The notes under the pieces were generated by a model that was not told the origin of the DNA, searched no databases, and saw only the letters and a program-made list of their open reading frames with translations. A stretch of 64,000 bases of DNA. It comes from Halopseudomonas salina (lineage in GTDB: Bacteria > Pseudomonadota > Gammaproteobacteria > Pseudomonadales > Pseudomonadaceae). Positions 59,060 to 64,000 of this stretch are shown here, in pieces (positions within the stretch are counted from its first letter, which is position 1; the number at the start of each line of letters is the position of its first letter). The stretch covers positions 1 through 64,000 of the forward strand of contig NZ_VTTI01000005.1 in NCBI RefSeq assembly GCF_008641105.1. The letters run 5' to 3'. The translations under genes were made by a program, and so were the position numbers.

Positions 59060-60694
59060 ATGTCCCGGCAATTCATTTTTTCACAGGCCATAGACGACGC
59101 CTCTGTGCGTGCAGACTCGCGGTCAAGGGTGTTGCCGCTGCTGCTGCGACTCGTGCTTGCGATCACTGCCGGCGTCCTGGTGGGGATTCCCTGGTTGAGC
59201 CCGGCGCTATTCTGGACCGCCTGGCTTGGCTGGGTCCCTTTGTTGTTTGCGCTGCGCCATGCCGGCCTTTGGGGCACCCTGATCGTAGGCTGGACCGCAG
59301 GCACCGTCTGCTTCGCCATAGCCAGCCACTGGATGCTGAATTTTGTCGGCCATCTCGATGATTATTCTGCTTTGCTGACAGTGCTGCTGAGCCTGGGCTT
59401 CTGGGTCTATGCTGGCCTGGCTCTGGGTCTGGGCTGTCTGTTGTTTCGCTGGCTGACCCTGCACCTGCAGGGTTGGGAGCTGTTGAGCTTTCCGTTGAGC
59501 CTGGTCAGCGTGATGGCACTCTATCCGCTACTGTTCCAGACCCACTTCGCCGAGGCCCAGGCTGAATTTCTGACCGGGCTGCAGGGGGTCGATCTGTTAG
59601 GTGCCAAAGGCCTGGATATGATGATGCTGCTGTGCAGCGTACTCATCTACCGTGTCCTTACAGGGTCCTCGCGTATGCACGCCTGGCGAGCCAACGCACT
59701 GGCGGTGTTCGTTTTGCTGTGCTGGTTTGCCTACGGCGCCTTCAGTGTGGCGCATTGGGACGCGCAAATGGAGGATTGGCAGGTTCGCCGTATTGGTCTC
59801 GTGCAACCCAACGATGCGGTCTCCTTGAAAGTGCCTGAGCCGCCCAAGGGTTTCAGTCGTGAAAATCCCGAAGAAATGGCTGCAACGCTAAGGCTGGCCC
59901 AGGCCGGTGCTCAATTGGTTATCTGGCCCGAAGCGCGTTACAAGGGTTACTTTGACCATTTCAGCGTGCGACAGGCCTATTCCAAAGCGTTGGCTCAGAA
60001 CGGCGTGGGACTGGTTTTTCATGATGCTGAAAAGCGTTGGAAAGACGGCGAGGAGGTCTTCTACAACACGGTTATGCATATTGACCGACAAGGCAATGAG
60101 GTGGGTCAGTACCGTAAGATGCGCAGAATGCCTTTCGGCGAATACCGTCCCGCGTTCTTCAGCCTGCCGGGCCTGGACTGGCTGACGACGCAGCTGTTTG
60201 GAGAGTTTCTGCGGCCCCTTGCAGCGGGCTTGGAGCATGCTGAGTTCGCCGTGGATGGCATGCGCCTGGTACCCAAGGTGTGTTACGAAACAGCGTTTCC
60301 TGCAGATGTGGCCGATGCTATCGGAAATGATGGGGCGGGCAAGGTGCTGCTGTTCGTTTCACAGGACAACTGGTTTGGCGAGACTACGCAGCCGTTTCAA
60401 CATCGTGCGATGTCAGTCGTGCGCGGGGTGGAAAATCGGGTGCCGATGATACATTTGATTAATAATGGCCCGTCGATTGTGGCCGCGCCCAATGGTCGGG
60501 TTCTGGCTTCGACATCGGCCTTTTCCCGGGCGGAACTGATGGCTGACCTGCGTTTTTCACCCACTGCCGGTGGCAGTTTGTACAGCCGTTATCCGGGTAT
60601 CGTTGAGTGGCTGATATACGGAGTTCTCGCAGGGCTATGCATCGCCGCAATTCTGTCTGGTCGCCGCCGCTCAGGGATCGAGGTGGAGCGTTAA
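59060..60694 (+). CDS. Apolipoprotein N-acyltransferase-like protein
   Basis: A 544-residue protein with about six membrane helices (about 25-240) and a C-terminal carbon-nitrogen hydrolase domain. The triad residues are in place: Glu near 290 (IWPEARYKG), Lys near 352 (YRKMRRMPFGEY) and Cys near 408 (VCYETAF). This is Lnt architecture, but Lnt typically has VPFGEY and a pairing with corC/ybeX, both absent here. It could be Lnt, a paralogue or a nitrilase-like membrane enzyme. Start 59060 has GGAG upstream. Confidence 0.78.
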   Translation: MSRQFIFSQAIDDASVRADSRSRVLPLLLRLVLAITAGVLVGIPWLSPALFWTAWLGWVPLLFALRHAGLWGTLIVGWTAGTVCFAIASHWMLNFVGHLDDYSALLTVLLSLGFWVYAGLALGLGCLLFRWLTLHLQGWELLSFPLSLVSVMALYPLLFQTHFAEAQAEFLTGLQGVDLLGAKGLDMMMLLCSVLIYRVLTGSSRMHAWRANALAVFVLLCWFAYGAFSVAHWDAQMEDWQVRRIGLVQPNDAVSLKVPEPPKGFSRENPEEMAATLRLAQAGAQLVIWPEARYKGYFDHFSVRQAYSKALAQNGVGLVFHDAEKRWKDGEEVFYNTVMHIDRQGNEVGQYRKMRRMPFGEYRPAFFSLPGLDWLTTQLFGEFLRPLAAGLEHAEFAVDGMRLVPKVCYETAFPADVADAIGNDGAGKVLLFVSQDNWFGETTQPFQHRAMSVVRGVENRVPMIHLINNGPSIVAAPNGRVLASTSAFSRAELMADLRFSPTAGGSLYSRYPGIVEWLIYGVLAGLCIAAILSGRRRSGIEVER

Positions 60695-61923
60695 ACGAAA
60701 AGTCCTGCGGTGTGGCCTGATGACCAGGCCCACTGGAAGTTGAAGCCACCCAGGTGGCCGGTGACATCCAGTACCTCACCAATGAAGTAAAGGCCGGGCT
60801 GCTGTTTGGCCTCCAGGGTTTTTGAGCTGATGCCGCTCGTATCCACACCGCCCAGAGTCACTTCCGCCGTGCGGTAGCCTTCGGTCCCGGACGGCTTGAG
60901 GGTCCAGCCGTTGAGCTGTTGGCCGATCTGCTCAAGCTGGCGGTCGCCCATTTCCGCTAATGGCAGGTCCTGTGATTGTGGCCACCAGAGGGTTTGCAGC
61001 TCCGCTATCAGGGATTTGGGTAGTTTTTGTCCAAGCAGAGTACGCAAGCGGCTTTTAGCCTGTTGCTGCTTGGCCAGAATCAGCCACTGATCCGCAGCCA
61101 CGCCTGGCATAAGGTCTATCAGTAGCGGGTCGCCAGGGAACCAGTAGTTGGAGATCTGTAACATGGCGGGGCCGCTCATGCCGCGATGGGTAAACAGCAT
61201 GTTTTCGGTAAAGCTTCTCCCGTTGCATGTTGCCGTGACCTCTACTGCCAGGCCGCTGAGACGCTCACACATCAACTTAGTGGTGTCACTGAACATGAAC
61301 GGCACCAGCCCCGCACGCCGCTCCGTCACAGGGAGGCCAAACTGCCTGGCTATTTCGTAGCCGACACCGCTGCCGCCGAGAGTTGGAACCGAAAGGGCTC
61401 CGGTTGCCACCACCAGTGAAGTGCATGTCAGCTTTCTTTGTATGCCGGCCTGGTCCAGGGTCAGGCTGTAACGCGATGGCCCGGCTTGCAGCGCCTCAAC
61501 ATGGCCAAGGGTGCAGTGGGTCTGTATTTCGACCCCGGCCCGGTCGCATTCCTTGAGCAGCATATTGACAATATCCTTGGCTGAATCCAGACAGAACAGC
61601 TGACTGTGGCTGCGCTCTTCGTAGGCAATGCCATGCTGCTCTACCAGGGCAATAAAGTCCCACTGGGTGTAGCGGCTAAGGGCGGATTTGCAGAAATGGG
61701 GGTTGGCGGAGAGGAAGTTATCGGCCTCGACGAAATGGTTGGTAAAGTTGCAGCGTCCGCCACCGGACATGAGAATCTTCTTGCCGACCTTGTTGGCTTT
61801 TTCCAGTACCAGTACTCGACGTCCCCGCTGGGCCGCAGTGAATGCGCATAGCAACCCCGAAGCGCCTGCTCCTAGAACGATGACATCATATGGTTGAGCA
61901 GGGGGGCGAGCTGATTGTGACAC
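60691..61923 (-). CDS. HI0933-family FAD flavoprotein
   Basis: A 410-residue NAD(P)/FAD-dependent oxidoreductase of the HI0933/BaiN type. The N-terminal GAGASGLLCAFTAA binds FAD; KVGKKILMSGGGRCN, written as KILMSGGGRCN, is the family signature; the C-terminal GEVLDVTGHLGGFN completes the FAD site. The substrate is unknown. Its TAA stop overlaps the Lnt-like TAA in a shared TTAA. Confidence 0.9.
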   Translation of the reverse strand: MSQSARPPAQPYDVIVLGAGASGLLCAFTAAQRGRRVLVLEKANKVGKKILMSGGGRCNFTNHFVEADNFLSANPHFCKSALSRYTQWDFIALVEQHGIAYEERSHSQLFCLDSAKDIVNMLLKECDRAGVEIQTHCTLGHVEALQAGPSRYSLTLDQAGIQRKLTCTSLVVATGALSVPTLGGSGVGYEIARQFGLPVTERRAGLVPFMFSDTTKLMCERLSGLAVEVTATCNGRSFTENMLFTHRGMSGPAMLQISNYWFPGDPLLIDLMPGVAADQWLILAKQQQAKSRLRTLLGQKLPKSLIAELQTLWWPQSQDLPLAEMGDRQLEQIGQQLNGWTLKPSGTEGYRTAEVTLGGVDTSGISSKTLEAKQQPGLYFIGEVLDVTGHLGGFNFQWAWSSGHTAGLFV

Positions 61924-61954
61924 GTGATATCCATCGACAATGGCGTTTTAGTAT

Positions 61955-61975
61955 AACCCCTAATGCTCAGGGGTT
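61955..61975 (-). terminator. Candidate terminator after the SpoU methyltransferase gene
   Basis: AACCCCT (61955-61961) and AGGGGTT (61969-61975) pair over seven bases with a seven-base loop, overlapping the stop codon by one base. The minus-strand tail TATACTAAAA is U-poor, so it could equally serve as an mRNA end structure. It lies in the 51-bp gap before the flavoprotein gene. Confidence 0.4.
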
Positions 61976-62502
61976 CAGGGCCTCTCAGGGGCTTTCGATG
62001 CTTTTACCCGCACGCGATTGTTTGCGTCCCGGCTCTCGCGTATCAACTGATCGCTGCCTGAGGCATTAGCCGACTTTGCCATACGGTCGTATAGCACCAC
62101 GTTAACGGTCGCCGCGAGGTTCATGCAGCCGAAGGTCGGAACGTAGACGACCGCATAGGCACGGTCAATCAGGGCCTGCTCGAGGCTGCCATCCTCAGGA
62201 CCAAATACATACAGCGCTTTATCAGGGTGGTCGAAATCAGGCAGGGCAGTGGCGCCCTCAACCAGCTCTACGCAGACTACTTTCACTTCTGCAGACAAAC
62301 CGCTGAGCATATCCTTTACAGGTAGTAGCGGAATGCGTGATGCGACTCCCTTGGTATCGGTATTAAAGCGTGCCGCGCGATCATAACGCTGGCCAGTATA
62401 ACGAACGGTGTCGGCGCCGTAGCAGCCAGCAGCGCGCATGACAGCGCCGACATTGGTTGGGCTCTTGGGGTTGACCAGGCCGATGCATATTGAGAGATTC
62501 AT
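61975..62502 (-). CDS. SpoU (TrmH)-family RNA methyltransferase
   Basis: A 175-residue SPOUT methyltransferase. PTNVGAVMRAAGCYGA (motif 1), VFGPEDGSL (motif 2) and PTFGCMNLAATVNVVLYDRM (motif 3) form the knotted SAM site; here each is cited in pieces. tRNA or rRNA ribose 2'-O-methylation is likely but the target is not decidable. Start 62502 (MNLSICIG) is chosen; an ATG at 62523 would add seven residues. Neither has a strong ribosome site. Confidence 0.85.
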   Translation of the reverse strand: MNLSICIGLVNPKSPTNVGAVMRAAGCYGADTVRYTGQRYDRAARFNTDTKGVASRIPLLPVKDMLSGLSAEVKVVCVELVEGATALPDFDHPDKALYVFGPEDGSLEQALIDRAYAVVYVPTFGCMNLAATVNVVLYDRMAKSANASGSDQLIRESRDANNRVRVKASKAPERP

Positions 62503-62618
62503 AGGGTCGGATTCGTGGGACATCGGCAGCCGTTGGTCGGGGAGTAAAATGCGCTCGACGTGCCGCCAGGGCCGACAGGATGTATAGTGCGCTGATCGAA
62601 TTCTAGCACGGTAATCCC

Positions 62619-62879
62619 ATGAAACTACTGATCCGCAATCTGTCTCGCACAACCACTGAAACTGAAATGCGCAATCTGTTCGAAGCGCACGGCCTGGTGC
62701 AATCCTGTGTCCTGGTAATGGACAAGCAAACCGGCGGGTCCAAGGGTTTTGGTTTTGTCGAGATGCCCCGTCACGATGACGCCAAGGCGGCGATCAAGGC
62801 CTTGAATAACCTGGAAGTTGCTGGAAGCCGTATTCGTGTCAAGCGTGATGAGTCCGAAGAGGCTGGCAAGGGTGCCTGA
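62619..62879 (+). CDS. RRM RNA-binding protein
   Basis: An 86-residue single RNA recognition motif. RNP2 is KLLIRNL at residues 2-8 and RNP1 is KGFGFVEM near 43-50. Small RRM proteins of this sort in bacteria bind single-stranded RNA and are often cold-induced. The ATG has only a weak upstream ribosome site. Its last codons overlap the next gene by eight bases. Confidence 0.92.
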   Translation: MKLLIRNLSRTTTETEMRNLFEAHGLVQSCVLVMDKQTGGSKGFGFVEMPRHDDAKAAIKALNNLEVAGSRIRVKRDESEEAGKGA

Positions 62880-63093
62880 GCAACACGGGCACGATCCGCT
62901 GCACGGCTTGACCCTGAAGCGGATACTCGAGGAGCTGGTAGAGACCTACGGCTGGGAGGAGCTTGGACGGCGTATACGCATCAATTGCTTCATGACCGAT
63001 CCGAGCATCGCGTCCAGTCTGAAATTCTTGCGCAAGACACCCTGGGCCCGCGAAAAGGTAGAAGCTCTCTATGTGGAGACGCAGTACTCCTGA
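62872..63093 (+). CDS. VF530 (DUF2132) family protein
   Basis: A 73-residue protein: [31 protein letters not shown] and [19 protein letters not shown] are the conserved blocks of this small DNA-binding-like family, whose exact function is unknown. It starts with GTG inside the 3' end of the RRM gene (eight-base overlap), so it is cotranslated with an RNA-binding protein. The next gene is convergent. Confidence 0.88.
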   Translation: MPEQHGHDPLHGLTLKRILEELVETYGWEELGRRIRINCFMTDPSIASSLKFLRKTPWAREKVEALYVETQYS

Positions 63094-63130
63094 GCGGTGC
63101 AGGCGCTGTCTGGCCTAGCGTACAGATAGT

Positions 63131-64000
63131 TCAAGATGGATCGAGTGTGGGTGAATCCGGGGTTGAGTCGGCGACGCGCTGTGCACGATTGCCCCCCAAC
63201 CGTTTGGCTCGATACATTGCGCTGTCTGCGAGGTCCAGCAGTTGTTTTTCTTCATCCGCGTCATCGGGGTAAAGCGCGATGCCGATGCTCGGAATAATGA
63301 TCAGCTCCAGTCCCGCGAGAATGAGGGGCAGATTCAGTGCCTCGCGGATTTTGTCGGCGATAACATGGGCCTGCTGCGGTTGATCGAGAGCCTCGAGCAG
63401 TATCACGAACTCATCCCCGCCGATGCGCGATACCGTGTCCGATTCACGGACACAGCGTATAACCCGGTCCGCCACAGCCTTGAGCAGTTGATCGCCAATG
63501 GCATGGCCATGGGTATCGTTAACCAGTTTGAACTTGTCCAGGTCCAGGTACAGCACCGCTGCCTTGCCCTTTTCGCGTCGTGCTCTGGCCAGCGCAGTGT
63601 TGATCCGATCGCTAAGCAGTGCTCGGTTTGGCAGGCTGGTCAGTTGGTCATAGCGGGACAGGTACTCCAGGCGTTCGCGCATACTGGCTCGGTGAATGGC
63701 GGCGGCGATCTGGGTTGAGATGTAATGCAGTAACTGCTGATCTTTATCACTGTAGGCAGGCGCTGACCGTCGGTTCTGAATGACCAGTGCACCGTGAATT
63801 CCCTCGATTGTTGCCAGGGGCACTGCCAGCCAGTCCAGGCTGCGATCGCTGACATTCTGCGTGGTGCCGGATATGACGGCTGCACCGCGCTTGGCTTCCA
63901 GGCGGATCGGCTGGCCACTTCGAATGACGGCATTGCTCAATGTCAGGGTGTCGGCATTGGCCGAATCCGAGTACGGACTCTTCTCGTCTGCACTGTAAGG
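63131..64000 (-). CDS. GAF-GGDEF diguanylate cyclase, 5' end cut by the window
   Basis: The frame stays open to the window edge, so the N-terminus is missing; at least 289 residues are seen. A GAF-like domain (SDRSLDWLAVPL, IHGALVIQNRRS) leads through RLEYLSRYDQLTSLPNR into a full GGDEF domain with GGDEF and a RESD inhibitory site five residues earlier. Start codons inside the window cut the GAF domain, so they are not used. It may extend to further sensory or EAL domains upstream only. Confidence 0.9.
   Translation of the reverse strand, partial: PYSADEKSPYSDSANADTLTLSNAVIRSGQPIRLEAKRGAAVISGTTQNVSDRSLDWLAVPLATIEGIHGALVIQNRRSAPAYSDKDQQLLHYISTQIAAAIHRASMRERLEYLSRYDQLTSLPNRALLSDRINTALARARREKGKAAVLYLDLDKFKLVNDTHGHAIGDQLLKAVADRVIRCVRESDTVSRIGGDEFVILLEALDQPQQAHVIADKIREALNLPLILAGLELIIIPSIGIALYPDDADEEKQLLDLADSAMYRAKRLGGNRAQRVADSTPDSPTLDPS

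Overview
The window looks like chromosome from a gammaproteobacterium of the Pseudomonas group. Gene order matches pseudomonad blocks almost gene for gene: spoVR-yeaH-prkA, glpE-apaH-apaG-rsmA-pdxA-surA-lptD, amgK-murU, rpe-gph-trpE, gcdR-gcdH-gcdG, metK-ahcY-metF and tkt-epd-pgk-fba. An AlkB alkane hydroxylase with its rubredoxin, and many diguanylate cyclases, suggest a hydrocarbon-exposed marine or soil lineage such as Halopseudomonas; the genus is inferred. No rRNA, tRNA, CRISPR array, prophage or intact insertion sequence was found.

Layout. 1-215: IS-end-like repeats, pentamer and heptamer repeats. 216-5098 (-): prkA-yeaH-spoVR stress module. 5406-12706 (-): lptD-surA-pdxA-rsmA-apaG-apaH-glpE, linking outer-membrane assembly, vitamin B6, ribosome maturation and Ap4A turnover. 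12855-15378 (+): amgK-murU (peptidoglycan recycling) and a djlA-like co-chaperone. 16386-21863 (+): rpe-gph, then trpEGDC behind a Trp-codon leader peptide and hairpin. 21979-23126 (+): cytochrome b561 and YceI. 23178-26861: glutarate catabolism (gcdR/gcdH/gcdG). 26875-31645: universal stress protein, rhlE, a solute-binding protein and metF. 31879-35633 (-): an ArsR-methyltransferase regulator, metK and ahcY, with an operator-like palindrome upstream and an SAH riboswitch before ahcY. 35846-43235 (+): tkt-epd-pgk-fba, two hypotheticals and a PQQ-type sugar dehydrogenase. 43269-46939 (-): two tandem 7TMR-DISM diguanylate cyclases. 47109-49690: AraC regulator divergent from alkB-rubredoxin. 49687-53234 (-): SLC13 permease, dbpA and a small basic ORF. 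53440-56694: REC-CheC and PAS-GGDEF genes divergent from a membrane GGDEF gene. 56806-64000: ald, acyltransferase, Lnt-like protein, flavoprotein, SpoU methyltransferase, RRM protein, VF530 protein and a GAF-GGDEF gene cut by the window end.

Themes. The S-adenosylmethionine cycle appears to have two control layers: an ArsR-type protein with its palindrome, and the riboswitch. Trp synthesis appears to be attenuated. Five GGDEF proteins, all with an RxxD inhibitory site and none with an EAL domain, point to dense c-di-GMP signalling. A heptad repeat built on AAGCTTG/AAGCTGC occurs only between genes. It forms long inverted repeats in two gaps and a terminator stem in a third. I saw no wholly new multigene system; the best leads are the repeat family, the SAM-cycle control region, the trp leader and the REC-CheC/DGC cluster.
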